A DNA stretch of 47,304 nt. It comes from JAZQQB01 sp045628865. GTDB taxonomy: Bacteria > Bacillota > Clostridia > Lachnospirales > Lachnospiraceae. The translations under genes and the position numbers were made by a program. Numbering within the stretch: the first letter of the stretch is position 1; each line of letters opens with the position of its first letter. The stretch spans positions 1-47,304 of the forward strand of contig JAZQQB010000033.1 in the NCBI GenBank assembly GCA_045628865.1, in the 5' to 3' direction. Below are positions 9,278 to 20,400 of the stretch, piece by piece. A model generated the notes under the pieces. That model was not told the DNA's origin and did not search any database. It was given only the letters and a program-made list of their open reading frames with translations.

Positions 9278-9281
9278 AACG

Positions 9282-9310
9282 ATCCTTATTTCGCAGAGCG
9301 AAGTAAGGAT
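9282..9310 (+). repeat. Hairpin related to the start-site hairpin family
   Basis: ATCCTTATTTCGC (9282-9294) pairs with GCGAAGTAAGGAT (9298-9310) over 13 positions with one G-U, around an AGA loop. No T tract follows, so it is not an obvious terminator. Its core (ATTTCGC, AGA, GCGAAGT) matches the hairpins at 22159-22185, 24794-24819 and 46011-46037, but here the arms do not include the ribosome binding site of the next gene. Confidence 0.65.
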
Positions 9311-9332
9311 AAGGACGGAAGGGTAAAATGTC

Positions 9333-10226
9333 ATGAGAGTAGTGTGGATCACATATGATCGTGCAGATTATCAGATCAATACAGGCTTTGTGAAAATGTT
9401 TGAAGAGGCTTTTGAAAAGGTCGCAGACGACATTTTAGTAAAGGTAATATTAACTGAGGATTTCAGAGTTTCTGTTGAACATGGAGAAACCTGTTTTTAT
9501 GAAAAAGAGGAAAAACTGGAAAAACCCTTTTGTGTGATAGCCAGAAGCCGTGATTTTCGATTATCAAGAATGATAGAGAGAGCAGGCATTCGGGTTTTTA
9601 ATTCTTCTAAGGTGTGTGAGATCTGTAATGATAAGGCAGCAACATATCAGGAGGTTTCCAGACTTTCTATTCCCATGCCGGATACCTGGTTTGATAGAAT
9701 TCCAGATGATCTTTCCTATCCATATGTGATAAAACCAGTGGATGGACATGGCGGTATTGGGGTAACCATGGTTACCTGCGATGCTGCAAAGGAACTTGCA
9801 TTGAAGGAATTGGGATTTCATGGTAAACTTGATGAAGTTATGGCAGATGGGGCGAAAGTCTGCACTAGACACTTTGTTGTGCAAAAGCCGGTTTCGGATC
9901 TTGGAAAAGATGTCCGTGTTTATGTGTGTGGTGGAAAGATCATTCAGGCAATGCTAAGAAGCTCTGAGAGTGATTTTCGAAGCAATTTTTGCTTGGGTGG
10001 AAAGGCAAGCTGCTATACATTAAACGAAGAGGAGATATCCTATGTTCAGAAACTGCAGGATCATTTTCAGTTTGATTTTGCAGGGATAGATTTTATTTTT
10101 GATGAGGGAAAAGCAGTTTTTAACGAGATAGAGGATGTAGTGGGCTCGCGCATGTTATATAGCATGACCGAGATTGATATTGTAAGCATTTATGTAGACT
10201 ATCTATTATCCGTTCTTGATTCATAA
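9333..10226 (+). CDS. RimK-type ATP-grasp ligase
   Basis: 297-residue protein of the ATP-grasp fold, related to RimK-type amino acid ligases. Visible motifs are the nucleotide-binding segment PYVIKPVDGHGGIG with K134, the strand pair HFVVQKPV and DVRVYVCGGKIIQAM, and the metal/catalytic segment FNEIEDVVGSRML near the C-terminus. These enzymes join a carboxylate to an amine through an acyl phosphate. The acceptor cannot be predicted; peptide tags, amino-acid conjugates or cofactor tails are all possible. The ATG at 9333 follows GGAAGGG by nine bases. It lies 55 bases after the permease gene and 62 before trkA in the same direction, so co-transcription with either is possible but not shown. Confidence 0.8.
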   Translation: MRVVWITYDRADYQINTGFVKMFEEAFEKVADDILVKVILTEDFRVSVEHGETCFYEKEEKLEKPFCVIARSRDFRLSRMIERAGIRVFNSSKVCEICNDKAATYQEVSRLSIPMPDTWFDRIPDDLSYPYVIKPVDGHGGIGVTMVTCDAAKELALKELGFHGKLDEVMADGAKVCTRHFVVQKPVSDLGKDVRVYVCGGKIIQAMLRSSESDFRSNFCLGGKASCYTLNEEEISYVQKLQDHFQFDFAGIDFIFDEGKAVFNEIEDVVGSRMLYSMTEIDIVSIYVDYLLSVLDS

Positions 10227-10288
10227 GTGATGTTTTGATTTTGCGATGAATTCATAAGAATGAGAGAAGAGAAAGGCAAGGAAATAAC

Positions 10289-11644
10289 GTGAAAATTTTA
10301 ATAGCAGGTAATGGTAAGGTAGGGGTGACCTTAACGAGAAAGTTATTGATGGAGGGACACGATCTGACGCTGATCGATAATAATCAAAAGGTGTTAGATG
10401 ATTTGATCGTTCGATATGATGTTATGGCAGTTGCAGGTAACTGTGCAGCCATGCAGGTTCTAAAGATGGCTGGAGTCATGGGAGCGGATCTTTTGATCGC
10501 AGCAACCGGTCATGATGAGATCAACATGCTTTGCTGTATGACGGCGCACGCCATGAATCCATCTATTCATACCATTGCACGTATTCGTAATCCGGAATAT
10601 AGTGACCAGATGTATAACATGAGAGATTTTTTTGCACTGTCCTATACGGTAAACCCGGAAAAAGCAGCGGCAAAGGAAATTGAACGTTTGATCAAGTATC
10701 CGGGCTTTTTACATAGGGATACTTTTGCAAAGGGTCGTGTTGAAATCGTAGAACTTAAGATTGATGCAGGCAGTAGGCTTTGTAATGTTGCGTTGAACGA
10801 CTTAAATAATACGGTACGTTGTAAGGTATTGGTATGTACCGTACTTCGAAATAATGAAGTAATCATACCAGGCGGTGATTTCGTACTTATGGAGGGTGAT
10901 AGAGTATATATCACAGCTCCAACCAACGTGCTTTCCGCCTTTTTGAAAAATATGGGTATCATCACCAAAAAGATCAAGAGTGCTCTTTTATGTGGTGGTG
11001 GTATGTTGAGTGTTTATCTTGCAAAGGAGCTTGCAAAGGGAGGACTGGATGTTGTGATCATGGAAAAGGATCACAAGCGTTGTGAGGAACTTGCAACGAT
11101 TCTGCCAGAGATAAGTATCTTAGAAGGAGATGCCAGTTCACAGTTCCAGTTAGAAAGTTCCAACATCAACCACTTTGATGCAGTGGTTACCTTAACCGGT
11201 ATTGATGAGATCAATATGATCATTTCCCTTTATGCCAAGACCTGTGAGGTGCCTGTGGTGATCACAAAGGTAGGCCATACCGAAAACAATGTGATCCAGA
11301 ACCGTTTATCTTTGGGTAGTGTGGTTTGTCCAAAGGAATTAACCTCATCTAATATTGTTCGATATATCAGAGCCATGCAGAATAAGACAGGTGCAGCAAA
11401 AGCAGTATATGGTATTGCTGAGGGTCGATGCGAGGCAATGGAATTTGTCGTAGATTCAGATACCAAAAATTGTGATACACCATTAAAGAAGATCAAGATT
11501 CGCAAAAATGTATTGATCGCATGTATCACACATCAGAATAATATCAACATTCCAAATGGTGATTCAGTATTTACAAAGGGCGATACCCTGATTGTAGTTG
11601 CCAGTGGTGTTGTGATCCAGAAGATCAATGATATTTTTGAATAA
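10289..11644 (+). CDS. trkA: Trk potassium uptake system regulatory protein TrkA
   Basis: 451-residue peripheral subunit that gates the TrkH potassium channel in response to nucleotides. It has the full-length duplicated layout: RCK_N (Rossmann) at about 1-120 with GNGKVG at residues 7-12, RCK_C at about 138-221, a second RCK_N from about 225, and a second RCK_C at the end. The second Rossmann loop reads CGGGMLS, so its last glycine is replaced. The start is a GTG (KILIAGNG follows) behind a GGAAATAAC-type site. It ends 12 bases before trkH, forming a two-gene operon closed by the terminator at 13149-13191. Confidence 0.95.
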   Translation: MKILIAGNGKVGVTLTRKLLMEGHDLTLIDNNQKVLDDLIVRYDVMAVAGNCAAMQVLKMAGVMGADLLIAATGHDEINMLCCMTAHAMNPSIHTIARIRNPEYSDQMYNMRDFFALSYTVNPEKAAAKEIERLIKYPGFLHRDTFAKGRVEIVELKIDAGSRLCNVALNDLNNTVRCKVLVCTVLRNNEVIIPGGDFVLMEGDRVYITAPTNVLSAFLKNMGIITKKIKSALLCGGGMLSVYLAKELAKGGLDVVIMEKDHKRCEELATILPEISILEGDASSQFQLESSNINHFDAVVTLTGIDEINMIISLYAKTCEVPVVITKVGHTENNVIQNRLSLGSVVCPKELTSSNIVRYIRAMQNKTGAAKAVYGIAEGRCEAMEFVVDSDTKNCDTPLKKIKIRKNVLIACITHQNNINIPNGDSVFTKGDTLIVVASGVVIQKINDIFE

Positions 11645-11656
11645 GAGGGTAGATGA

Positions 11657-13111
11657 ATGAATTATAAAATGATGGGATATTTTATATCCCGAATTCTTGC
11701 AGTTGAGGGTATCTTTATGATACCTGCACTTTTGATCAGTATTTATGTGGGTGCCACCAGTGCTGTGCTTGGATTTGCAGTTACCATGCTAGTGATTGCA
11801 GTATTGGCATTTCTTTTAGGCTTTCATTGCAGAAAGGCACAAAGGAAATTTTACGCCAGAGAAGGTTTGGTGTGTGTTGGCCTATCCTGGATCGTTATGA
11901 GTTTACTTGGATGTCTTCCTTTTGTGATTTCTAAGGAAATTCCTGATTATGTGGATGCATTGTTTGAAATCGTATCAGGCTTTACCACTACTGGAGCCTC
12001 TATTTTGAGTGAAGTAGAGTCCATGTCCAAGGGAATGCTTTATTGGAGAAGCTTTAGCCACTGGCTGGGTGGTATGGGTGTACTGGTATTTTTACTTGCC
12101 ATCACCGGTGGAGATTCGAAAAATAGCGGTTTTACCATGCATTTGCTCCGTGCCGAAAGCCCGGGGCCTAATGTAGGAAAGCTGGTACCAAGAATTCGTC
12201 AAACAACTCGTATTCTTTACCTTTTGTATGTGCTTTTAACTGCCTTGGATTTTCTGTTTTTGATCTTTGGTGGAATGTCAGTTTTTGAGGCGGTTTGTAC
12301 AGCCATGGGTACCGCTGGTACTGGTGGATTTGGGATCAAGAATGACAGTATTGCCGGTTATAGTCCTTATATCCAAAATGTATGTACGGTGTTTATGCTT
12401 TTGTTTGGTGTAAACTTTAGTTGCTATTATCTACTTTTATTAAAGCAGTTTAAGGCAGTTTTCCTGGATGAAGAGTTGCGTATGTATCTTGCAATCATCC
12501 TGATCAGTGTCACAACCATTGCTATCAATATTTATCATATGTATGGATCTGTAGAGGAATCAGTTCGATTGTCTGCATTTCAGGTAGCATCTGTTATTAC
12601 GACAACCGGTTTTGCTACAGCGGATTTTGATCTGTGGCCTACCTTATCAAAGTCCATTTTGTTTGCATTGATGTTTGTGGGGGCCTGCGCTGGTAGTACA
12701 GGCGGTGGTCTTAAGATGGGAAGAGCCTTACTTTTGTTAAAGAGTCTACGTAGAAATATCCATCAGGTTATCAATCCACAAAAGATCCAGAAGGTGCGAA
12801 ACAACGGCAGTGTGGTAAGTGAAACAGTGCTTGAGAATACCAATGCGTATCTGGCTGCTTACGTGGTGATCATGCTGATCTCTCTTATGCTGATCTCCAT
12901 TGATAATTTTTCGTTGACAACCAATATCTCAGCGGTGGTTGCATGTTTTAATAACATTGGACCGGGTTTTGACAGTGTTGGAGCGACCTGTAACTATGGC
13001 GGTTACAGTATTTTTAGTAAGCTGGTTTTGATTTTAGATATGCTTGCCGGAAGATTGGAAATCTTCCCTATCATGATCTTATTCTCAAAATCAACATGGT
13101 TTAAAAAGTAA
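11657..13111 (+). CDS. trkH: Trk potassium uptake channel TrkH
   Basis: 484-residue channel-forming membrane protein of the Trk/Ktr/HKT superfamily with four pore repeats. Selectivity-filter segments are visible in order: TTTGASI, GTAGTGGFG, ITTTGFATADF and CFNNIGPGF. The C-terminal basic loop and final helices look complete. The start at 11657 follows GAGGG in AAGAGGGTAGATGA. It pairs with trkA immediately upstream for low-affinity potassium uptake. Confidence 0.95.
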   Translation: MNYKMMGYFISRILAVEGIFMIPALLISIYVGATSAVLGFAVTMLVIAVLAFLLGFHCRKAQRKFYAREGLVCVGLSWIVMSLLGCLPFVISKEIPDYVDALFEIVSGFTTTGASILSEVESMSKGMLYWRSFSHWLGGMGVLVFLLAITGGDSKNSGFTMHLLRAESPGPNVGKLVPRIRQTTRILYLLYVLLTALDFLFLIFGGMSVFEAVCTAMGTAGTGGFGIKNDSIAGYSPYIQNVCTVFMLLFGVNFSCYYLLLLKQFKAVFLDEELRMYLAIILISVTTIAINIYHMYGSVEESVRLSAFQVASVITTTGFATADFDLWPTLSKSILFALMFVGACAGSTGGGLKMGRALLLLKSLRRNIHQVINPQKIQKVRNNGSVVSETVLENTNAYLAAYVVIMLISLMLISIDNFSLTTNISAVVACFNNIGPGFDSVGATCNYGGYSIFSKLVLILDMLAGRLEIFPIMILFSKSTWFKK

Positions 13112-13148
13112 AAAAAGGTTGTTGCTCCCAATTAGAATAGAAATGATT

Positions 13149-13191
13149 ATCCCCGTTTTCACAGATGAATGTCGTGAAAACGGGGATTTTT
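13149..13191 (+). terminator. Intrinsic terminator after trkH
   Basis: A perfect 14-base inverted repeat (ATCCCCGTTTTCAC with GTGAAAACGGGGAT) closes an 11-base loop and is followed by a T tract. It separates the trkAH operon from the K1-K2 kinase operon. Confidence 0.92.
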
Positions 13192-13216
13192 GTATGTTAA
13201 TGATAGCTGTACAAAG

Positions 13217-13245
13217 TTGACTGACAACTTAATGTAATTTATAAT
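13217..13245 (+). promoter_or_regulatory. Strong predicted promoter of the K1-K2 kinase operon
   Basis: TTGACT (13217-13222), 17 bases, then TATAAT (13240-13245), close to consensus. A second overlapping pair, CTGACA (13221-13226) and TATAAT (13245-13250) with an 18-base gap, is also present. The predicted leader is about 50 bases. Confidence 0.75.
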
Positions 13246-13305
13246 ATAATGTGAAAATTTATTAAAAGGACACTATGCCCATTTGCGGCTGGAAAGGCTG
13301 AGATA

Positions 13306-16300
13306 ATGCAGGAGATCAAAGAATTATTCGACAGATTTTTGAAAAACGAACAAGAGAATAATGACTTCATGAATGAAATGTATAAGTTGGCTCCTGAAAA
13401 AAAATGGGAAACACTTTTTGTAGAAAATGTCAATAAAACGTCCTTATTTTATATGGATAATTGCGCCATTTTTGAAAGATTAGAGAAGATTCTTGCGAAG
13501 GATCTGTCAGAAGAAGAGGCTGAGACATTTTATGAACAATCAATTGCAATGTATGATGATCGAAGTTTGGAATATCGTTTTTTGGTGCCAATCTTCGACA
13601 AATTGATCCCATATTATGAGAAAAAAATGGATTATGGGAAATTGGTACGTCTTTATGTTGCAAGAAATTATGAAATCAACGATGTAAAGGGGCGAATGTT
13701 TGCATTTCAAGAAAAACGAACCGAGGATATTGATCGTGTAATTGCATTAAAAGAGCATTATACGGACATGCAGAATCAGGTTGAGCGTGCTCAGATTTGG
13801 GTTGCTTATTATATTAAGATTGTCTTAGGCCTAGATACAGAAATTTTACCACCACGGGAAGCTTTTGCGGAATATGACGAGATGATGGCGTATTGGAATA
13901 GCGATGAAGTGCAGAAACTGGATGGAGACTGCAAGAAGATTCAAAAATATCTTGAATTAACGAAAAGTAATCTGACAGATGCTATCCATACAATTGATCA
14001 GGAAGATGAGGAAATCCAAAAAAGATTCTGCCAGATTGCAAGAGAAAATTATTTTATAGAGTATCAGAAGGTTAAAAATGAGTTTGAGATTGATGCGGTA
14101 TCCTATGCAGGCTATTTGTATGCCCTTTATTTAACCCATGAAAAGACAAAAGAAGAGATCTTTGATGATCTGTTGGATTTTTATAAATATGGAATTGGTA
14201 AATTTGAAAAGGAAGAAGCATTAAGCGGTGAAGGCCTTGAGTTTATGATCAATATTACCAGGGTTTTATTCAGATGGTCCAAGGAAGATATTTCGAAGGA
14301 AAGAAAGCATAGAATGAATGCCAATCTGATTTCTTTGGCAGAGATGAGCTGGAAACAGGTACCAATAGGGTTTGGCCCAATCTTAAGTCAGTTTATGAGA
14401 CAGCTGTTCCAGTTTATTCTTTCGGAGGAAAATACAGATATCAAGGCGGAAGAGGTTGTTTATAAGCTAACGATTCAAAGAAACTTTTTTACGTACATGC
14501 ATGCCAGACAGGTCAAGAAGCTGACCATGCTTCTTTTTGAAGCAAGTTATGCATTGATGCCTTCTTTGTTTTCAAGGTATAAAGGCATGAGTTACGAGGA
14601 ACTGGCAGAATTTGTGGAGAACTGTGCCAAAATCCATGATATTGGTATCATAGATATGGTACCATTCCGCTATGAAAAAAATTATCCCATGACTGAAGAG
14701 GAAGAAGAACAGAATAGAAAGCATCCTGTAATTGGAGTGAAATACATAGAAGAAATTCCACAGTTATCTCAGTACCGGGATGTGATTTTGGGTCATCATA
14801 AGCACTATGATGGAATGGGCGGATATCCTGAAAATTATGATAATACACAGGCATTTCATAAGATTATTACAGATATGATTTTTCTTGCTGATTCCATTGA
14901 TTTTTTGTTTGATCCATTTATGCAAAAGGGAAATAATCGAAACTTTGAGGAAATATTGCAGGAACTTCATGATGGTATGGGAACCAAATATCATCCAATG
15001 CTCATTGAAGTGATTGAATCAAGCAAGTCATTGCAGGAAAAAATCCTGGCTGCGGTCAGTGATGATAAGTATGCTGCAATGTTTGAATATTATAAAGATT
15101 TAGAAAACCTGGTCATTCATCAGGATATTGAGGCCTTTGCGAATGAGATTGCAGATATGATAACTGAAGCTCAGAAAACGAAAAAAACGGATGATGTAGC
15201 ACTATATTTAGATCGTCTTTTTGAATATGCAGCAAGGGAACATTCTGATCTTTTATATGGCAAAGCATATTACTATTCTATGTATTATCATGTAATTCGT
15301 GAAGAATATATGAATGCCATCAATTGTGGAATCGAAGCATGCAGATATTTTGAGAAGCTTGAAATGTATTCTTATTTATCAGCTATTCATAATTCCATCG
15401 GACTAAGCATGCAGTGTCAGGGTAATCCGGAAAACGGAATAGGTCATTTTTTACAGTCCATTGAATATGCCTCTATCAGTGAACGAAAGGATCTTATGGG
15501 CATAACTTACAATAATCTTGCTAATATTTTCAAACAGCTGGAATTGTATGAGAAGGCCATAGAATATTTTGCATATGCGGAAGAATGCTTTCAAGAAGCG
15601 GAAGCATATTTGCTGCTTCTTTATTACAATATATTGTATTGCTACATAAAAATGGATAATAGAAAAAAAGTGGATGTGTATTGGAAAAAAATCCAGAAAT
15701 TAAAGGAGAAACCTGAAGAATATACGACATATTCAGAGTTTAGTGAAGCGCTTTATGATGCATTTTACGATGAATATGTTCATGATGAAGAATCCTTTAA
15801 CAGGCATTTAGAGATAGCTGCGTCTAATTTGTTAGTGCTGGATGATTACAGATACTACATTGAGGAGATCAACCTTTATATGGATCTATTGCTTAAATTA
15901 GGCAGATTTGAGGAATTGATCAAACAGCTTGATATTTATATTGATTATTGCAGAGAACATCATATTGCACATTTTATCCTGAATTCCTTTATGCAAAAAA
16001 GGATCATGTGCGCATATATGGTGAAGGATTTTGAAACATCCAGAAAAATTAGTTCATATCTGGGCAAGGTTATAGAGGAACAGCTGTACAATCAGGCTGA
16101 GGTGACAACCCAGATTGAGAATACCTTTTTAAAGGACATTCAACGTCAGAGCACTCGAAAAGAGATCATTGATGAAAACCAGCAGTTAGAGAGAAAGGTC
16201 GCTGATGCCAAGAATGCCAGTGAAGCAAAGACCACCTTTTTGTCTTCTATGTCACATGAGATTCGTACACCGATTCATGCTGTCATTGGATTGAATGAGA

Positions 16301-17370
16301 TGATCCTAAGAGAATCAAAGGAAGCGCATATCATCGAATACGCAAAGGATATTCAGATTGCAGGAAATAGTCTGTTAAATATCGTCAATGATGTTTTAGA
16401 CTTTTCCAAAATGGAAGCAGATAAGGTGGAGATTATTTCTGAAAAATATGAGCTTTTTGAACTTTTGAGGGATCTATATCAAACCTATCTGCCAAAGGCA
16501 AAGGAGAAGAACTTAGAGTTATTGTTTCAATGTGATGAGTCAATCCCGGCATTGCTTTATGGAGATATGCCTAGAATCAAGCAGATACTGACTAATCTGA
16601 TTTCAAATGCCATTAAGTTTACTGAAAAGGGTAAGGTCACGGTGATTATATCAAAGGTCTTAGAAAACGCTGATCAGATTTCTTTGCAGTTTCATGTGAA
16701 GGATACTGGTATTGGTGTTAAGAAGGAGGAGATTGAAAATCTCTTGAAACCTTTCGAAAGAGTGGATGAAAACAGAAACAGCAGCATTGAAGGTACTGGC
16801 TTGGGTCTTAGCATCGTGAGTATGATGGTTCACAAAATGAATGGACACTTTACGATTGATAGTGAATATGGAGTTGGTAGTGAATTTCAGGTGGAATTAC
16901 CACAAAAGGTACTTTCAAAAGAAACAATTGGAAGAGTAAGCTTTGGTGGGAATGCCAAAGAAACAGAGAGAAAGCTTATTGCACCAGATGCCAGAATTCT
17001 GGTTGTGGATGATAATGCAGTTAATTTAAAGGTAATTACAAGTTTATTAAAAAGAACAAAAATGCAGGTGGAAACTGCAAAAAATGGTGTGGAGTGTTTG
17101 GAATTGGTAAAGCGTCAGCGTTACGATATCATTCTGCTAGATCATATGATGCCGGAAATGGATGGTTTGGAAACCTTAAAGCGTTTACAGTTAGATCCAG
17201 GAATGAATGAAAAAACGCCAGTGATCGCATTGACTGCAAATTCTGGATCTGGAGCAAAGGAATTCTATACGAGCCAGGGATTTCGAGATTATTTGCCGAA
17301 ACCATTGGATTATCATGTTATGGAAGAAAAAATAGGAAAGTATTTATCAGTTGAGTTTTTATGCTCATAA
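13306..17370 (+). CDS. Giant soluble hybrid histidine kinase K1 (HD-GYP-like, TPR, HisKA, HATPase, receiver)
   Basis: 1354 residues with no signal peptide or membrane segment. Residues 1-385 are a helical region I cannot assign. An HD-GYP-like phosphohydrolase follows (about 385-575) with metal-ligand positions H399, H444, D445, H472, H497, H498 and D529, and the signature DGMGGYP; the lysine usual after HDxG is isoleucine. A TPR-like helical region spans about 630-930. A coiled coil leads to HisKA (H984 in SHEIRTPIHAVIG), HATPase (N1101, DTGIG from 1133, GTGLGLS) and a receiver (acidic D1235 and D1236, phospho-acceptor D1279, K1332). All catalytic residues for phosphotransfer are present. 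The family-specific HisKA wording HA-I/V-L/I-GL-D/N-EMILRE is shared with K2-K4. The start follows GGAAAGG. It is first in an operon with K2. The signal is probably internal, but this is inferred. Confidence 0.87.
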   Translation: MQEIKELFDRFLKNEQENNDFMNEMYKLAPEKKWETLFVENVNKTSLFYMDNCAIFERLEKILAKDLSEEEAETFYEQSIAMYDDRSLEYRFLVPIFDKLIPYYEKKMDYGKLVRLYVARNYEINDVKGRMFAFQEKRTEDIDRVIALKEHYTDMQNQVERAQIWVAYYIKIVLGLDTEILPPREAFAEYDEMMAYWNSDEVQKLDGDCKKIQKYLELTKSNLTDAIHTIDQEDEEIQKRFCQIARENYFIEYQKVKNEFEIDAVSYAGYLYALYLTHEKTKEEIFDDLLDFYKYGIGKFEKEEALSGEGLEFMINITRVLFRWSKEDISKERKHRMNANLISLAEMSWKQVPIGFGPILSQFMRQLFQFILSEENTDIKAEEVVYKLTIQRNFFTYMHARQVKKLTMLLFEASYALMPSLFSRYKGMSYEELAEFVENCAKIHDIGIIDMVPFRYEKNYPMTEEEEEQNRKHPVIGVKYIEEIPQLSQYRDVILGHHKHYDGMGGYPENYDNTQAFHKIITDMIFLADSIDFLFDPFMQKGNNRNFEEILQELHDGMGTKYHPMLIEVIESSKSLQEKILAAVSDDKYAAMFEYYKDLENLVIHQDIEAFANEIADMITEAQKTKKTDDVALYLDRLFEYAAREHSDLLYGKAYYYSMYYHVIREEYMNAINCGIEACRYFEKLEMYSYLSAIHNSIGLSMQCQGNPENGIGHFLQSIEYASISERKDLMGITYNNLANIFKQLELYEKAIEYFAYAEECFQEAEAYLLLLYYNILYCYIKMDNRKKVDVYWKKIQKLKEKPEEYTTYSEFSEALYDAFYDEYVHDEESFNRHLEIAASNLLVLDDYRYYIEEINLYMDLLLKLGRFEELIKQLDIYIDYCREHHIAHFILNSFMQKRIMCAYMVKDFETSRKISSYLGKVIEEQLYNQAEVTTQIENTFLKDIQRQSTRKEIIDENQQLERKVADAKNASEAKTTFLSSMSHEIRTPIHAVIGLNEMILRESKEAHIIEYAKDIQIAGNSLLNIVNDVLDFSKMEADKVEIISEKYELFELLRDLYQTYLPKAKEKNLELLFQCDESIPALLYGDMPRIKQILTNLISNAIKFTEKGKVTVIISKVLENADQISLQFHVKDTGIGVKKEEIENLLKPFERVDENRNSSIEGTGLGLSIVSMMVHKMNGHFTIDSEYGVGSEFQVELPQKVLSKETIGRVSFGGNAKETERKLIAPDARILVVDDNAVNLKVITSLLKRTKMQVETAKNGVECLELVKRQRYDIILLDHMMPEMDGLETLKRLQLDPGMNEKTPVIALTANSGSGAKEFYTSQGFRDYLPKPLDYHVMEEKIGKYLSVEFLCS

Positions 17371-17417
17371 AAAGCAGTTGGGCAAAAATGTTAGATGCAC
17401 TATGGGGGCATGTTTGA

Positions 17418-20400
17418 ATGGATAGAATTGAAGAGATTTATAAACAGTATCTTGACAATTTCAAAGAGATTACGGAACTTGAAAGAAATATGTTCATCAT
17501 TCGTACACAGGATGAGTGGCGTGCATTTAACAAAAAATTGTATGAAAAACAGTTTCAGGTATACGCCAGTAATAAAGCGATATATGGTGAATTAGATAAA
17601 ATGCTTGCTGATCCTTTGGATAAGGAAAAGGCAGATAAGCTGTATGAGTTGTCTTTGGAGATTTACATGGGTGAAGGTGATGATTATTTATTGCTTGTCC
17701 GTGTTTTTGAAAAGCTTATTGCATTTTATGAACAGGATCTTTGGGAAAATAAGGCAAAACTCCTATGGCTATATGCGTGCATCTATTACGAGATCAATGA
17801 GGTGAAGAGCAGACAGTTTTCTTTATTGAGAAGAGATTTCTCTTACTTACTCAAATTACTTGAGCTTAGAAAGTATTATGCAGAGTTTGAGGATCCTAAG
17901 GATAGACAGCGCTTTTTTGTCGCCTATCATAATATGATTGTAACCGGAATAGAAGCCTGTAGTTTTTCAGTGGAAAAAGGGTACGATATTGCCAAAGAAA
18001 TGCTGGATTTTTACAACAGTGATGTGGTACAAAAGCTTGATGGAGATAATCCTGAAATAGAAATGCTCGTAAGAAGAACCAGGATCAAGATGATCATTTC
18101 TATATTTAGATTGCCGGAGGAAAGCGATGAGATCAAGCAACGCTTTAATACTGCAGTGATCAAACTTTATCAGGAGGAGATTCAAAAGGTAAAAAGCGAA
18201 TATGAATTAGAGCCAATTCTTTTTGCAGGGTATCTGTATGCCAATTATCAGATGAATAAGCGCAGTATTGCCGAGATCTTTGATGATTATATGGATTATT
18301 ATGGCTATCGATGCTTGTTAGTAAAGGATGAGGATAGTCCGTCTAGAGAAGCGATTGGCTTGTATTTGGATAGCGTAGAAATTCTTTCTCGCTGGGCAGA
18401 TCAGCTGAATGAGCCGGAAAAGATCCGTAAGATGGTTGCAAACTTCAGGATGATCGCAGAAAGAAAATGGCGTTATGTATCTAGTGAGAACATTTCCTAC
18501 TTGAATATGTTAATGAAAAAGCTGTGCTTTCATATTGTGAAGTATGGAGCTTTTTCCAATATCGATTCGGAAGAATGCGTTAAACAGATGATCTTAAACA
18601 GAAACTATTATATGCATTTACATTGTAAGACGGTGGAAAAGATCGCTGTAATCATTGCCAGGAATATAGTAGAAGATCATCCTGAACTGTTATCGTGTTT
18701 TTCCAATATGGATCAAAGAGACTTTATTCATACAGTAAGTACCAATGCACTTTTCCATGATATTGGAAAACAAAATATGTATGAGATCCTATATGTCAAC
18801 AGACGTCCTATGACTGAGGAGGAAGAGGAGTATGTGAAAACCCATCCTCAGGTTGGTGCGGAATTTATCAGTCAATTTGATAATCTAAAAAAATATCGGG
18901 ATGTCATTTTACTTCATCATGTGGATTATGATGGAAAAAGCGGGTATCCTTTAGGCGAACAGCTTATGTTTCCTGAAAATAAGCTGTTGGTTGATATCAT
19001 TCATCTTGCAGATTGTATTGAACATGAGTTTGAAAGATTTTTTATTGAGGAAACAATTAACAAGGAGAGTTTTCTTGAACGTTTTCTTGTGGATGGTAGA
19101 GGAACAAAATTTCATCCAAAACTGGTGGATCTAATTATAGAAAAACCTGAAATTTTGGATGAAATGAAGCTGATTCTGAATGGAGTACAGTACGAAGAAT
19201 TCTGTAACTATGTGAAGAGTTTGGAAAATATTTCTATTTCATTAAGTTTTGATGATGTATTTAATGAATTTGCCCATAGTTATAGGGAGGGTGTTAGACG
19301 CCAGAAAATAAAAGAACTGAAACCATACTTAAATAGATTGTTTGTGATAGCAGCCCACGATAATACCAATCGTAGCCTTGGTATGGCTTATTATGCAGCC
19401 ATGCGTTATCATGATGCAGGAAAAGAATATATGGAATGTATCAACTGTGCATTGGAGGCAGTTCGTTATTTAGACAGTACAGAGGAATATCGCTGTATGG
19501 CTATTGCTTACAATACGCTAGGTTTTATGATGCAGTATCAGGGTAATCTTGAGAATGGAATTGGTTATTTCCTGAAAAGCGTAGATTATACAAACCGTAT
19601 TTCGGATGGAGCAGGCATTGCAGGAAGTGCTTTTAATAATATTGCCAATTTATTTAGAGAAGCAAGAAACTATGAAAGAGCACTTTTTTATTATCACCTA
19701 GCAGAAGAAAAGCTCCATGCTCAGGAAAAAAAATGTGTCAGTATTCATTGCAGTATGCTGTATTGCTACTTTAAACTAAATGATCGCGGCAATCTGATCA
19801 ATACTGTGGATAAGGTTAAAAAGCTTTGCAAAAAAACGAATTATGAAGAGTTTGATCTCCATGTAAATCTGGCAATTGCGTATGAATATCTGGAGCGCTT
19901 TGATGAGATGGAAGAGCAGCTTTCCATGATTCAAAGCAATCTTGCATATTTGGAAAACTATCTTATGTATCTGCCCGAGATTTCTACCTATCTGGATCTT
20001 TTGGAGAATTTGGGAAGGTTTGATGAACTCATTGAACAGTTGGATATTTACATCAAGTATTGTGAAGAAAATACAGTAAATAACCAATTCTTTAATAACT
20101 TTGTACAACGTCGTATCAAGGTGGGACACCTGACACAGGATTACGATAGCGTTAGCTACTACGGTAAGTACCTTTATCTGAATGAAGCTAAGAATAAACA
20201 AAGCAGAGCTAAGATCTCATTACAGATGGAAAAGGCATATAAGGAGAGCATTCAGGTACAGAGGAAACATAGAGAGGTGCTAAAACAGAAGCGTAAGCTG
20301 GAGAAGGAGGTAATGGAGGCACAACAGGCCAATGCTGCGAAATCTACATTTTTAACCTCTATGTCTCATGAAATTCGTACACCGATCCATGCTATTCTAG

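Noticed and set aside
19776..20201. 141-codon minus-strand open frame inside K2
   Set aside because: It is opposite the K2 TPR region, which is conserved in all four paralogues. The frame is hydrophobic by antisense bias and has no ribosome site.
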